A stretch of DNA of 39,625 nucleotides. Source: Chloroflexota bacterium (GTDB taxonomy: Bacteria; Chloroflexota; Limnocylindria; Limnocylindrales; CSP1-4). A program made the translations under genes and the position numbers. Positions 1-10,146 of the stretch are shown here, piece by piece. Position 1 is the first letter of the stretch; every line of letters begins with the position of its first letter. The DNA lies in contig JAJYNP010000094.1 of assembly GCA_021786265.1 (NCBI GenBank), positions 1-39,625 of the forward strand, written 5' to 3'. Below the pieces are notes generated by a model that was given only the letters and a program-made list of their open reading frames with translations, had not been told where the DNA came from and searched no databases.

Positions 1-80
1 ACCGGCTGCACCATCGGCCTGGCTCCGCGTCGGCCCGCCGCCCCGGGCGACCGTCGTTCGCCGGGTCCTCGAGAGGCTCT

Positions 81-2170
81 TTGTCCGCAGGCGTCGTCGC
101 CACCGTCAAGTCGAAGATCGACATCGTCGAGATCGTCGGCGAGAGCGTCGCCCTCCGGAAGGCGGGCACCACCTGGAAGGGCCTGTGCCCGTTCCACGGC
201 GAGAAGACGCCCTCGTTCGTCGTGACCCCCGCGCGCGAGAGCTGGCACTGCTTCGGCTGCGGACTCGGCGGCGACATCTTCAGCTTCGTGATGCAGCGCG
301 AGGGGATCGACTTCCCCGAGGCGCTCAAGCGACTGGCGGCCCGCGCCGGGGTCGAGCTCGACGAGCGGACCAGCCGCGAGGACGCCCGCCGGAAGCGGCT
401 GCGGGATGTGCTCGAGGCCGCCATCGCCTTCTACCACCGGGTGCTCACCGACACGCGTCACGGCCAGCCGGCGCTCGACTACCTGCACGCCCGCGGCTTC
501 ACCGACGAGACGATCGCCGCCTACCAGCTCGGGTGGGCGCCCGAGGCGTGGGAGACGCTGTCGAAGGCGCTCCGGACGAAACGGGGAGCGACCGACGACG
601 AGCTGGAGACGGTGGGCCTGGCGGTCCGGGGCCGGCGGGGCGGTGTGTACGACCGGTTCCGGGGCCGGATCATCTTCCCGATCCGCGACGCCTCGGGGTA
701 CGCGACCGGGCTGGGCGGCCGGATCCTCGAGCGCGCCGGGGGACCGGCCGAGGGAGCACCCGAACGGGATCGTGGCCCCAAGTACCTCAACTCACCGGCC
801 ACGCCCCTCTTCGACAAGAGCCGTTCGCTCTACCTGGTCGACCGGGCTCGCGGCGCCATGCGCAAGTCGGGCCGTGCCGTGATCGTCGAGGGCTACACCG
901 ACGCCCTGATGGCCCACCAGGCCGGCTTCCAGAACGTGGTCGCCGGGCTGGGCACCGCGCTCACCGCCGCCCAGGTCGAACTCGTCACCCGCTACGCCCC
1001 GTCGATCGCGCTCGCCTACGACGTCGACCCGGCGGGCCAGAGCGCCGGCACGTTCGGGGCGACGGAGCTGACGGCACTGATCTCGGAGATCCAGCGCAGC
1101 GGCGCGCGGGTCGGACTCACCGAGGTCGGCGTGGTGCGGCTCCCGGAAGGGAAGGACCCCGACGAGGTCATCCGCGAGGACTGCGCGGCCTGGGAGGCGG
1201 CGACCGCCGAGCCGCAGCCGATCATGGACTACCTGGTCGAGTACTTTGCCGCGCGCCACGACCCGCGGACGGTGCAGGGGCGCAAGCGGCTGGTGGAGGC
1301 CGTGGCGCCCACGCTCCGGCGGATCGGCGACCCGGTCGAGCGCGACGCGTACGTCCAGGCGCTCGCACGACGCGCCGGTGTGGAGGAGCGCACCATCCAG
1401 GAGGTCCTGCAGCGCCCGGAATCGACCCGGCCGGGTGGCGAGGATCCCGGTGCGACGGGGCACGGGACCGGGCGGTTCACCGCCGACGCCGTGCTCGCTT
1501 CCCGCGATGGCATCGACCCGGTGGAGGCCGCGCAGACGCTCGATCCGATCGAGCAGGAGTTGCTGGGCCTGCTGCTCCGGCACCCGGAACAGCGGGCCGC
1601 ACTCTCCGGACCGCTCGTGCCCGGCACGCTGTCGCCTGGGGAGCTGTCGCCCGGCACGCTGTCGCCTGGGGCGCTGGCGCCGGGCACGATTGGGCGCCCT
1701 CTCGCACCCGCCGCGCTGGTGCCCGAGGCGCTCCTTACGACGCCCGCGCGGGAACTCTGGCGTGCGCTCCTGGCGGCCGACGAGGCTGCGCGTGCCGCCG
1801 ATCCGACGGCGCCGGGGACGGCCCTCGATCCCTTCCTGCGCAGCCTGGACCCGGAGCTCGCCGCGATCGCCCGCGGCCTGGCCATGCGCGCCCGTCCCGC
1901 CCTGCCCGACGATCGCATGGCGCGCGCGGTGGATCAGTGCCTGATCCGGCTCCAGCTGCGGCGCGTCGGCGAGGAGCTCGACTTCCTGCGCGCGGACCTC
2001 GCCGAGCCGCAGGGCCGGCGGGATGGAGGTGGCGCAGGCGATGCGCTCGCCGAACGGATTCGATCCCTTGAGCGCGAGCGCGCCGACCTGGACCGCCGGG
2101 CTGCCGCCTCGACCGTGTTGACCCGCAGCAATCCGACTCTCACCAGCAAGACCCCAGTGGGAGGACCCGC

Positions 2171-2174
<4 letters not shown>
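81..2174 (+). CDS. dnaG: DNA primase DnaG
   Basis: Synthesises the RNA primers for DNA replication at the fork, recruited by the replicative helicase. The 697-residue product has the three expected parts. The N-terminal CHC2 zinc-binding domain has ligands C36, H39, C57 and C60. The central RNA polymerase/TOPRIM core has the VEGYTD motif at 269-274 and an acidic pair D314/D316 in YDVDPAG. A divergent C-terminal helicase-binding region starts near residue 540. The TTG start is chosen because it is preceded by GAGAGG at 71-76 and places the conserved [10 protein letters not shown] stretch near the N-terminus, as in other primases. The gene overlaps rpoD by ATGA, giving the classical primase-sigma operon but without rpsU. 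A proline-rich pentapeptide repeat (about 514-536) sits in the linker before the C-terminal domain. The identification is secure. Confidence 0.97.
1620..1688 (+). repeat. 30-bp tandem repeat inside dnaG (2.3 copies)
   Basis: Units lie at 1620-1649 and 1650-1679, with a partial third at 1680-1688. The first 21 bases of units one and two are identical. Each unit consists of two degenerate 15-bp subunits encoding [10 protein letters not shown]-like pentapeptides. The repeat is in frame, so it lengthens the linker between the catalytic core and the helicase-interaction domain rather than breaking the gene. Confidence 0.85.
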
Positions 2175-3817
<1,643 letters not shown>

Positions 3818-3841
3818 GCCGGATGCTGCGCAGCTCGCGCC

Positions 3842-3875
3842 CGGACCGGAGGGCGCGCACCGCGTGCCCGGTCCG
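3842..3875 (+). terminator. GC hairpin after rpoD
   Basis: Perfect 8-bp stem CGGACCGG (3842-3849) with CCGGTCCG (3868-3875) and an 18-base loop, 25 bases past the rpoD stop. There is no T-tract, so intrinsic termination is uncertain; it could also be a processing site before the next gene at 3891. Confidence 0.3.
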
Positions 3876-3890
3876 CATGGCGTACGTCTC

Positions 3891-4217
3891 ATGCCGCTGA
3901 ACGCCTATGGCGTCCTGGCGACCTTCATGGCCGCCGGGACGCTCATCGGTTCCGCGATCGGCTGGCTGGTGGGCCCGCGCCGCTGGGCGGTGGTGATCGT
4001 GCCGGTGCTGGCCGCGATCGCGTCGCTCGGCACGCTCGGCCACCGGCTGCGGATCGGGTTCGGCCCCACCGTGCCGCTCTTCGGCTTCGACGTGCACCTC
4101 TTCTCCGACCTGGGGTTTGCCGCCGCGTTCGCGCTCCTGGCCGCGCTGGCTCAGCGGGCTCTGGTCGGCACGCTCCACCGCCAGGCCGCTCCGGGCGACG
4201 ACTCGCGCGCCGGTTGA
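3891..4217 (+). CDS. Small hypothetical membrane protein
   Basis: Family not recognised. The 108-residue product has three predicted hydrophobic segments: about 5-26 ([21 protein letters not shown]), about 30-47 and about 70-90. A short basic and acidic tail follows. I place the start at the ATG at 3891, just ahead of the first membrane segment; a GTG at 3864 would add nine residues that overlap the upstream hairpin. It is co-directional with rpoD, 73 bases downstream. Base composition and codon use match dnaG/rpoD rather than the lower-GC cluster that follows, so it looks like native backbone. A strong hairpin lies 15 bases after its stop. Confidence 0.7.
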   Translation: MPLNAYGVLATFMAAGTLIGSAIGWLVGPRRWAVVIVPVLAAIASLGTLGHRLRIGFGPTVPLFGFDVHLFSDLGFAAAFALLAALAQRALVGTLHRQAAPGDDSRAG

Positions 4218-4231
4218 CCCGCGACGATCGA

Positions 4232-4252
4232 CCGGACCCGAGCCGGGTCCGG
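4232..4252 (+). terminator. Hairpin terminator after the small membrane gene
   Basis: Perfect 8-bp stem CCGGACCC (4232-4239) and GGGTCCGG (4245-4252) with the 5-base loop GAGCC, 15 bases past the stop at 4217. No T-tract follows. Its position at the end of the dnaG-rpoD-membrane gene run supports a transcription stop. Confidence 0.5.
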
Positions 4253-4649
4253 CGCAGTCGAGCCGGGCCGAGCAGTGCGAGTCGCGCGCGGCCTCGGTCA
4301 GGCCACGTGCCACCTCGGCCTCGGGGCGTGACGCAAGGGGCGTGACGCAAGGGACGTCACACCAGTGTTTGCCGACGAGTCCTTGAGCGTCCAGCCGGGG
4401 ACGGTCGCCTGGGCGGGCTTGGGGGGATTGGCGCACCCGAACCCCTCCCGCTCCCGCCGGAGGACAGTGTGCTGCTCCACTGCCTGGACGTGCCGCATGT
4501 GCGCCGGGTGCCCCCTGAGGTCCCCGCGCAGCTCGGACCAGCACCGGGAGCCTGCTCGGCATCCACGATGACACCATCAGAATGGCCCTCGCGGAGCGGC
4601 ACCTTCGCGCTGCCCTCGTGGATAGGGTCGTATGCGGCTGTCGTTCCGA
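4253..4649. other. Gene-free stretch at the left edge of the sugar cluster
   Basis: I see no convincing gene here on either strand. Short open frames exist but none has a recognisable motif or a ribosome binding site. It holds the tandem repeat at 4323-4350 and lies between the native high-GC block and the lower-GC sugar cluster, so it may be the junction of an insertion. Confidence 0.5.
4323..4350. repeat. Perfect 14-bp tandem duplication
   Basis: GGGGCGTGACGCAA occurs twice head to tail (4323-4336 and 4337-4350), followed by a third degenerate start GGGACGTCAC at 4351. It lies in the gene-free stretch next to the composition change at about 4.3 kb. Function unknown. Confidence 0.8.
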
Positions 4650-5669
4650 CTACGGACGGAGCTGGATCTTGGCCGGCGAGGACGGGTCCTCGATGAGCTG
4701 GCGGAACGCCTCGTCTCCGTCGGCCATGCTGCGGACCTGCAACCAGGACGGATCAGGCCGCGCGAAGCCGTGCGCCACCATTGTGACCGCCGTCTCAAAG
4801 TTGGCCAGCGTGTAGGTGAAGGCTCCGAGTATCTCGATCTCGGATCGGACGATCAGGTTGCCGGGTACGGTGCTCTCCTCCTCGTGCAGGCCGAAGAAGA
4901 CGACCCGTCCGCCCCTCCGCACCGACGCAACGGCTTGGCGGCGGGTCATGACCATGCCGACGGCATCCACAGCGACGTCACAGCCCAGGCTTGCCGTCAG
5001 CGCCTGCACCTGCTCCTCGACTGGGCCATTGCCCGGCTCGATGAGGTCGGAGGCTCCGAAGGCACGGGCCATCTCGAGGCGCCGGGGGTTGGTGTCCACG
5101 GCGACCACGCGGTCCGCTCCAGCCGTTCGGGCGGCCTGAATGACCATCAGGCCGACGGGGCCGGCACCGATGACCAGGACGGAGTCGCCGAGGCCTACCC
5201 GGCCGACGTCCATCACCCGAACGGCACAGGCGACGGGCTCGATCAGGGCTCCTGAGGAATGGTCCAGGTCGGCCGGGATCGAGCGGCACACCTGGGCGGG
5301 AACGGCGACGTACTCGGCGAAACCGCCCGGCCTGTGGACGCCAACGATGGAGCGCTGCAGACACAGGTTCTGGCGACCGATGCGGCACAGCGGGCAGTCC
5401 CCGTCGGGAACTGTCGGGTTCACCGCGACGTGATCTCCCACGGCGACGCCCGTGACACCCGGAGCGACTGCGGCGATCGTGCCACAGAACTCGTGGCCCA
5501 TGATCAGCGGCGGGCGCCTGAGCGTGTTCTTGCCCAGATATCCGGACAATTCGGACCCGCAGATGCTCGTCAGGTCCACCCGCAGCAGGACTTCGTGGTC
5601 CTGTGGTTTCGGATCCTGTACCTCTTGGATCCGCATCTCTCGCGGTCCTACCCACACCAAGGCTTTCAT
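4650..5669 (-). CDS. Zinc-dependent sugar/sugar-acid dehydrogenase (MDR family)
   Basis: Medium-chain NAD(P)-dependent alcohol dehydrogenase of 339 residues, of the sorbitol/threonine dehydrogenase type. Catalytic zinc ligands are C37, H59 and E60, with E144 in ALIEP. The Rossmann motif is GAGPVG (168-173), and D192 follows the second strand, which favours NAD. The structural zinc loop has only three cysteines (C92, C95, C103); the usual first one is D89. The ATG at 5669 is chosen because AGGAG lies 8 bases upstream and MKALVWVG is a typical family N-terminus; a longer frame to 5711 lacks such a site. Given its neighbours, it may oxidise a 2-keto-3-deoxy sugar acid to the 2,4-diketo acid used by the FAH hydrolase at 8036. 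That role is inference; a sugar or polyol dehydrogenase is the alternative. Confidence 0.9.
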   Translation of the reverse strand: MKALVWVGPREMRIQEVQDPKPQDHEVLLRVDLTSICGSELSGYLGKNTLRRPPLIMGHEFCGTIAAVAPGVTGVAVGDHVAVNPTVPDGDCPLCRIGRQNLCLQRSIVGVHRPGGFAEYVAVPAQVCRSIPADLDHSSGALIEPVACAVRVMDVGRVGLGDSVLVIGAGPVGLMVIQAARTAGADRVVAVDTNPRRLEMARAFGASDLIEPGNGPVEEQVQALTASLGCDVAVDAVGMVMTRRQAVASVRRGGRVVFFGLHEEESTVPGNLIVRSEIEILGAFTYTLANFETAVTMVAHGFARPDPSWLQVRSMADGDEAFRQLIEDPSSPAKIQLRP

Positions 5670-5740
5670 CACAGCAACTCCTCTACTCGTCAGACGTGAT
5701 ATCGCTTCCAACCGATGAAGGTCAGCCGATTGGCGCGTGT

Positions 5741-5765
5741 GACCGCCCTAGGCTTCACGGCGGTC
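5741..5765 (-). terminator. Hairpin between lactonase and dehydrogenase genes
   Basis: Perfect 7-bp stem GACCGCC/GGCGGTC (5741-5747 and 5759-5765) with an 11-base loop. It begins 5 bases past the amidohydrolase stop on the minus strand and about 70 bases before the dehydrogenase start. No T-tract. It could be a partial terminator or an mRNA stabiliser. Confidence 0.4.
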
Positions 5766-5770
5766 TGCGC

Positions 5771-6619
5771 CTAACCGACGATGCGCCGGGACAGGAGCTG
5801 GCGCATGGTCTGACCCATGACCCAGACCTGGTCCTGTTCGCCCAGGAACGGACAGTGAGAACGCGTGACCTCGAGGGCCTGCCGGTATGTCATCGCCCGG
5901 GTCACGACTGGAAAGTCGGATCCCCAGCACATGCGTCGTGCTCCGAACCGCTCGTGCAGCAGGCGAACCAGCGCGATGGAGTCGCTGAACGGGAAGTCCC
6001 ATTCGGTCCGGCTCCCGTAGTAGAACCCGGAGACCTTGATGAAGATGTTGGGACAGCGGGCCGATTCAAGGACCTCGTTCAGCCCGTGTGACGACAATCC
6101 GTCCCTGGCGACGACATCTCCGAGGTGGTGCAGGAGGATCGGCAACCTTGGAAAGGCGAAGGCGATCGTTCTGATCTGGGGCTGCCATGCGGGGGCGGCG
6201 GACAGGCTGACGATCAACCGAAGGTCGCTCGCGGCCTCGAACAGTTCCAGCCCGTCGTCGGAGACGAGCCATCCGTCGGGCTCGTCGCGCAGATAGTGGG
6301 TGAATCCCGCGATTGCCAGCCGATCGCATGTCTCGCGCAGACGACGTGCCGCTCCAGGCACGTGATAGGTGTCGGTCCAGAAGCTGTCGAGGTCGGCAAA
6401 CTGATGGAATCGATCCGGGTGCCGGGCGACCTGAGCGGCAACGTAGTCGTTGTTGTCGGCGTTGTCTCGAATGCGCGCGGAGACCAGCACGGCCTCGTCC
6501 ACGCCGTGGACATCCATCTGGTAAAGCAGCTGGTCGGCATTCCCGCGCGTGGCTGGATCGGGCACCGTCGGATCGTAAGGCCATGTGCGCCATGCATGGG
6601 CATGGGCGTCGATGATCAT
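5771..6619 (-). CDS. Amidohydrolase-family lactonase (amidohydrolase 2)
   Basis: Metal-dependent hydrolase of 282 residues. The N-terminus MIIDAHAHAW carries the first metal motif HxH (H6, H8). LLHHLGD in the middle and CWGSDFP near residue 240 supply the later histidine and aspartate of the TIM-barrel active site. The family (PF04909) includes L-fuconolactonase, L-rhamnono-lactonase and 2-pyrone-4,6-dicarboxylate lactonase. Beside a sugar dehydrogenase and a sugar-acid dehydratase, the best reading is hydrolysis of the sugar lactone to the open acid. The start is uncertain: ATG 6619 gives the standard N-terminus, while in-frame ATGs at 6640 and 6658 add 7 or 13 residues, and none has a well-spaced ribosome site. 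Probably co-transcribed with the dehydrogenase downstream. Confidence 0.85.
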   Translation of the reverse strand: MIIDAHAHAWRTWPYDPTVPDPATRGNADQLLYQMDVHGVDEAVLVSARIRDNADNNDYVAAQVARHPDRFHQFADLDSFWTDTYHVPGAARRLRETCDRLAIAGFTHYLRDEPDGWLVSDDGLELFEAASDLRLIVSLSAAPAWQPQIRTIAFAFPRLPILLHHLGDVVARDGLSSHGLNEVLESARCPNIFIKVSGFYYGSRTEWDFPFSDSIALVRLLHERFGARRMCWGSDFPVVTRAMTYRQALEVTRSHCPFLGEQDQVWVMGQTMRQLLSRRIVG

Positions 6620-6658
6620 CACGCGATGGCGCAGTGCCATGGCGTCGCCCGGTGCCAT

Positions 6659-7029
6659 GGCCTGACCGACGGCCCTCCGGCCCCGGGAGTGAGCGAGACG
6701 CTCGTCCTGACCGCCGACGGGATCCGCAAGGCGTGGCTGGTGGCCCTCGCGATCCTGCAGGCGAGTCGAGACACCGTGGTCGGCCCGGACGGAGCCATTG
6801 ACGCGTGCGATGGTTGGCTGCGCCGCGCACCCATGCCGCCCCGCAGGCCGGACTGCGCGGCATGGGCCTCTCGAGGAGACATGAACTTCGCCACCTCGGT
6901 CCCCGTCCGACGTGGGAAATCGGCAACGTGCGCCATGGCATTCCCAGCATCACGGATCGCGATCATCTCGGACGCTCGGTTCGCATGACCCGTGAGAACA
7001 GATGCTCTCTGATCTGGTCCCTCGTCGCG
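6659..7029. other. Gene-free stretch between lactonase and SDR genes
   Basis: Divergent intergenic region of the amidohydrolase (minus) and the SDR gene (plus), unusually long for this compact genome. Open frames on both strands have no recognisable domain. It may hold regulatory sites for both genes or an eroded regulator, but I cannot assign either. Confidence 0.4.
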
Positions 7030-7035
7030 TATACT
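7030..7035 (+). promoter_or_regulatory. Candidate -10 box of the SDR gene
   Basis: TATACT at 7030-7035 is a near-consensus -10 in GC-rich surroundings, about 105 bases before the GTG at 7141. The -35 candidate (TCTGAT, 7008-7013, 16-base spacer) is weak. The leader also contains GGAGG at 7126-7130. Confidence 0.4.
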
Positions 7036-7140
7036 TATCGCCTCCGTTGCCGACCCCCGCGTCATTGAGTGCGTGCTGCATCGCGCCGCGCCTGAAGACC
7101 GACCAGGAACCGCGTTGCTGATCATGGAGGGTTCAATTCC

Positions 7141-7905
7141 GTGAGACCTCTTGAGGGCCGTGTCGCAATCGTCACTGGTGGCTCGCGCGGAATCGGCCGC
7201 GCGATCTGCGAGCGGCTGGGACAGGACGGCGCGTGGGTCGTCGTGAATTACGTGCAGGACCGTCGCGCGGCCCTGGAGGTCGTCAAGTCCATCCGCCTCA
7301 ACGGGAGCAAGGCAGTCGCAGTCCGCGCAGATGCCGCCAGCAAAGCAGCTGTGGATCGGATGTTCGGGCATGTCATGAAGCTCTGGGGACGGGTAGACAT
7401 ACTGGTCAATAACGCTGGGATCTGCCCATTCATCGAGTTTCTCGATATCCCTGAGGATGTGTGGGATCGCGTTCACGCGGTCAACTTGAAAGGCACCTTC
7501 CTCTGTTCACAGGCGGCCGCTAGGAGCATGGTCCAGATAGGGACTCACGGCCGAATCATCTCCATCAGCTCCGTCAATGCGCATGCCGGGGCACCGCTTC
7601 AAGCGCACTACACACCCACGAAGGCGGGGCAGGTGTCACTCATGCAATCGATGGCGGTGGCACTTGGCAAGTACGGCATCACGTGCAACAGCGTGCTACC
7701 CGGAAGCATCCGCACCGACATCAACGCATACCTGCTCGATGATCCGGAGATCGCTCGGGCCAATCGCGAATGGATCCCACTCGGGCGTGTGGGTGATCCG
7801 CGAGACGTGGCCGGGGTCGTGGCGTTCCTGGCGGGTGACGAGGCGGCATACATCTCAGGCACTGAGGTGCTCGTCGATGGTGGGTCACTGGCGCGCCGTG
7901 AGTGA
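7141..7905 (+). CDS. SDR-family sugar 1-dehydrogenase (L-fucose/L-rhamnose type)
   Basis: Short-chain dehydrogenase/reductase of 254 residues, the usual length. It has the cofactor motif TGGSRGIG (12-19), NNAG (90-93), N115 and the catalytic triad S144, Y157, K161. The segment GSIRTDIN followed by a loop and [10 protein letters not shown] resembles sugar 1-dehydrogenases such as L-rhamnose dehydrogenase more than FabG. It would oxidise the free sugar at C1 to the lactone, the first step of the cluster's pathway. The GTG start follows GGAGG (7126-7130) at a 10-base spacing. It is the only catabolic gene here on the plus strand, lying between two minus-strand units. A generic 3-oxoacyl reductase activity is the alternative. 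Confidence 0.88.
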   Translation: MRPLEGRVAIVTGGSRGIGRAICERLGQDGAWVVVNYVQDRRAALEVVKSIRLNGSKAVAVRADAASKAAVDRMFGHVMKLWGRVDILVNNAGICPFIEFLDIPEDVWDRVHAVNLKGTFLCSQAAARSMVQIGTHGRIISISSVNAHAGAPLQAHYTPTKAGQVSLMQSMAVALGKYGITCNSVLPGSIRTDINAYLLDDPEIARANREWIPLGRVGDPRDVAGVVAFLAGDEAAYISGTEVLVDGGSLARRE

Positions 7906-8035
7906 AGGGATCCCGCGACTTCCTGCGGTCGGCCACCACACCACCGGTCGGTACGTACTGGAGATGGTCTGTCCGGGCGGATCAGGAAGTGCCCGCCTGG
8001 GTGCATGCTGGCGGCGAGCGTATCTCCGGCGCCCC

Positions 8036-8893
8036 TCATCGGGTAACCACCGGGTTACGCAATGTCCCGATTCCGGCTATCTCCACTTCGACGACATCGC
8101 CGTCTCGGAGCAGCCGCGGGGGATCGCGATAATAGCCCACTCCTTCAGGCGTTCCGGTGGCAATGATGTCGCCGGGCTCCAGGGTGAAGGACCAGGACAG
8201 GCGATGGATCAGCTCGGCCACGCCGAAGTGCATGTCAGCGGTGGATCCCACCTGGAGTCTTTCACCCGATACGAGACAGTTGATCGCGAGTGCCTGCGGA
8301 TCCGGCAACTCGTCGGCGGTGACTATCCACGGTCCGATTGGGCAGAATGTGTCGAGAGACTTGCCGCGGACCCACTGCCCATCGCCAAACTGGAGATCGC
8401 GCGCCGACACGTCATTGAGGCAGACATAGCCGAACACGTGGTGCAACGCCGCTGAACGAGTGACGCACCGTGCGGCGCGGCCGATGACCACGGCCAGCTC
8501 GGCCTCAACGTCGACGGCATCAGTCAGTCGACGATCCCATGTGATCGCCTCGTCGGGGCCAATGATCGACGATGGGAACTTGGCGAAGATCAGGGGTTCG
8601 GAAGGCAGAGAGGCTCGTTCTTCCGCCGTGTGTCCGGCGTAATTGCGGCCGATCGCGACGATCTTGCCCGGACGGTCGATGGGCGCGAGAAGGCGTGTCT
8701 CAGAGAGCGGCAATGGCGCATTTCGATCACGGATGGCGCGACGGAACGCGTCGATCGATGCAGGCTCGGCAGCCACGGCCGTCAGGTCGTCCCCGAGTGC
8801 AGCGGAGCTGCTGGTCTCGAGCAGGTGAACCTCCTGCCCGACGACGGCGGCGAGACGGGGTCGGTCTTCAATCCGGACCCGGGCAAGCCTCAT
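8036..8893 (-). CDS. FAH-family hydrolase (2,4-diketo-3-deoxy sugar acid hydrolase)
   Basis: Fumarylacetoacetate hydrolase family protein of 285 residues. Metal ligands are E130, E132 and D161 (DVEAELAVVIG and CLNDVSARD). The active-site stretches GRNYAGHTAEE (H88) and GKSLDTFCPIGP (K178) are present, and the C-terminal half ends with the usual GDIIATGTPEGVG. Relatives cleave the C-C bond of 2,4-diketo-3-deoxy-L-fuconate or -rhamnonate to pyruvate and L-lactate. The neighbouring enolase-superfamily dehydratase and dehydrogenases support that role over fumarylacetoacetate or acylpyruvate hydrolysis. The ATG at 8893 has an excellent site, AGGAGGAGAGGA immediately upstream. It is the last gene of the minus-strand operon that starts at 13439. 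Confidence 0.9.
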   Translation of the reverse strand: MRLARVRIEDRPRLAAVVGQEVHLLETSSSAALGDDLTAVAAEPASIDAFRRAIRDRNAPLPLSETRLLAPIDRPGKIVAIGRNYAGHTAEERASLPSEPLIFAKFPSSIIGPDEAITWDRRLTDAVDVEAELAVVIGRAARCVTRSAALHHVFGYVCLNDVSARDLQFGDGQWVRGKSLDTFCPIGPWIVTADELPDPQALAINCLVSGERLQVGSTADMHFGVAELIHRLSWSFTLEPGDIIATGTPEGVGYYRDPPRLLRDGDVVEVEIAGIGTLRNPVVTR

Positions 8894-8957
8894 TCCTCTC
8901 CTCCTCTGCGATATGGCCGCAGCGCCCACACGGGGCCGCCGAGCCAACGGGGGCTCG

Positions 8958-10091
8958 TCAGCCTTGCAGCGGCGCATGCAGCGACGGGACTGCATACGGA
9001 TCAAAGCCCCTGGAGCGCAGTTCGTCTGGAAGGACGACTCCGAGGCCAGGGCTCTGTGGGGCACGCAACGTGCCGTCGACCAGCCGCAGCGGCTCCGCCA
9101 GCGTTAGCTCCCGCAAGGGGTTGAGGACCTGTGGAACCTCGACGATGAGGCCCGCCGGGCTGCACGCGACCGCCACGGCGTTCGCCATCAGACCGGGTCC
9201 GCTTCCCCAGGTGTGGGGGGCCAGACGGACGCCCGCCTGTCCGGCGAGCTCGCCTATCTCGATCTGCCGGAGGATGCCGCCCACGTACACGGCATCCGTC
9301 TGCAGGATGTCTACGGCCTCTGCATCCAACATCCTGAGCACGTTGTCCAGCGACCGCTCGGACTCGCCGGCCGCGATCGGGATGCACGTCTCCCGGCGCA
9401 ATCGGGCGAGCCCGACGACGTCCCGACGTGGCAGCGGATCCTCGAGCCAGTCAGGCTCGAACGGCTCCAGCCGTCTTGCCAGCCGCGTCAGGTATCCCAA
9501 GCTGGGCGGCTCGGCCAGGTAGCTGGCTCCGAAGTCGAGCATGAGCTGGACGTCCGCGCCGACGGCCTCGCGGGCTGCCTCCACTCGGCGAAGGTCCAGA
9601 TCGAACCCATGTCCGATCCGAATCTTGACAGCTCGATAGCCCGCGCGCAGGTAAGCGGTCAGTTCGTCCTGCAGCGCCTTTGGTTCGACAGTCAGGCCTC
9701 CGCTCGCGTACGCAGGGACGTTGTCGCGGTACGCACCGCCCAGCACCGCCTGGGCGGGCACCCCCGCCCGCTTTCCGATCAGATCGATGATGGCAATCTC
9801 GATGCCGCTGATGACGCTGCTGACGAGACCACCGACGCCCCAACCCGGCGCGCTGCTCTCCAGCGCCGCGACGATCGCTCTTGGCCGGGCAGGCCGGCCG
9901 ACCACTCCGGGTACGAACCGGTCGACTATCGGCTGGATGGCCTCCGGGAAGTTGAGACCGTCGCCAATCTCACCGATACCTTCGCAGCCGTCATCGCTGA
10001 CGACGCGAAGGAAGGCGGTTGTCCATCCCCGGTAGACGCCGCCGGGCCAGCCCCAGACTTCTTCGGGCCGGTACCGGTGGCTGATCAGCAT
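8958..10091 (-). CDS. Mandelate racemase/enolase-superfamily sugar-acid dehydratase
   Basis: Enolase-superfamily protein of 377 residues. Counting from the ATG at 10091, it has the general base motif KIR (K156-R158), metal ligands D186, E217 and E243, and the second base pair D266/H293 in QTDAVY and APHTWGSG. This is the mandelate racemase subgroup pattern of acid-sugar dehydratases (fuconate, rhamnonate, galactonate). It would dehydrate the sugar acid to the 2-keto-3-deoxy acid. The start is ATG 10091 or the adjacent GTG 10094; neither has a clear ribosome site, while AGAGGAG sits about 36 bases upstream. It lies 55 bases after the second permease gene and 64 before the FAH hydrolase gene, so it is part of one operon. 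The exact substrate cannot be read from sequence. Confidence 0.9.
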   Translation of the reverse strand: MLISHRYRPEEVWGWPGGVYRGWTTAFLRVVSDDGCEGIGEIGDGLNFPEAIQPIVDRFVPGVVGRPARPRAIVAALESSAPGWGVGGLVSSVISGIEIAIIDLIGKRAGVPAQAVLGGAYRDNVPAYASGGLTVEPKALQDELTAYLRAGYRAVKIRIGHGFDLDLRRVEAAREAVGADVQLMLDFGASYLAEPPSLGYLTRLARRLEPFEPDWLEDPLPRRDVVGLARLRRETCIPIAAGESERSLDNVLRMLDAEAVDILQTDAVYVGGILRQIEIGELAGQAGVRLAPHTWGSGPGLMANAVAVACSPAGLIVEVPQVLNPLRELTLAEPLRLVDGTLRAPQSPGLGVVLPDELRSRGFDPYAVPSLHAPLQG

Positions 10092-10146
10092 CACCTCACA
10101 CTGGGCGACGATCGCTTCGCTCGTAGCAGGCTCCTCTCGTCGTGGG

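Noticed and set aside
1..80. End of an upstream gene before dnaG
   Set aside because: The 80 bases are open in several frames but too short to identify any product.
6619..7476. Possible gene on the minus strand upstream of the amidohydrolase
   Set aside because: It overlaps the SDR coding start, has no recognisable domain and no ribosome site; I keep the stretch as gene-free.
7906..8035. Terminator between the convergent SDR and FAH genes
   Set aside because: Only a 5-bp CGGGC/GCCCG stem was found, with no T-tract; too weak to annotate.
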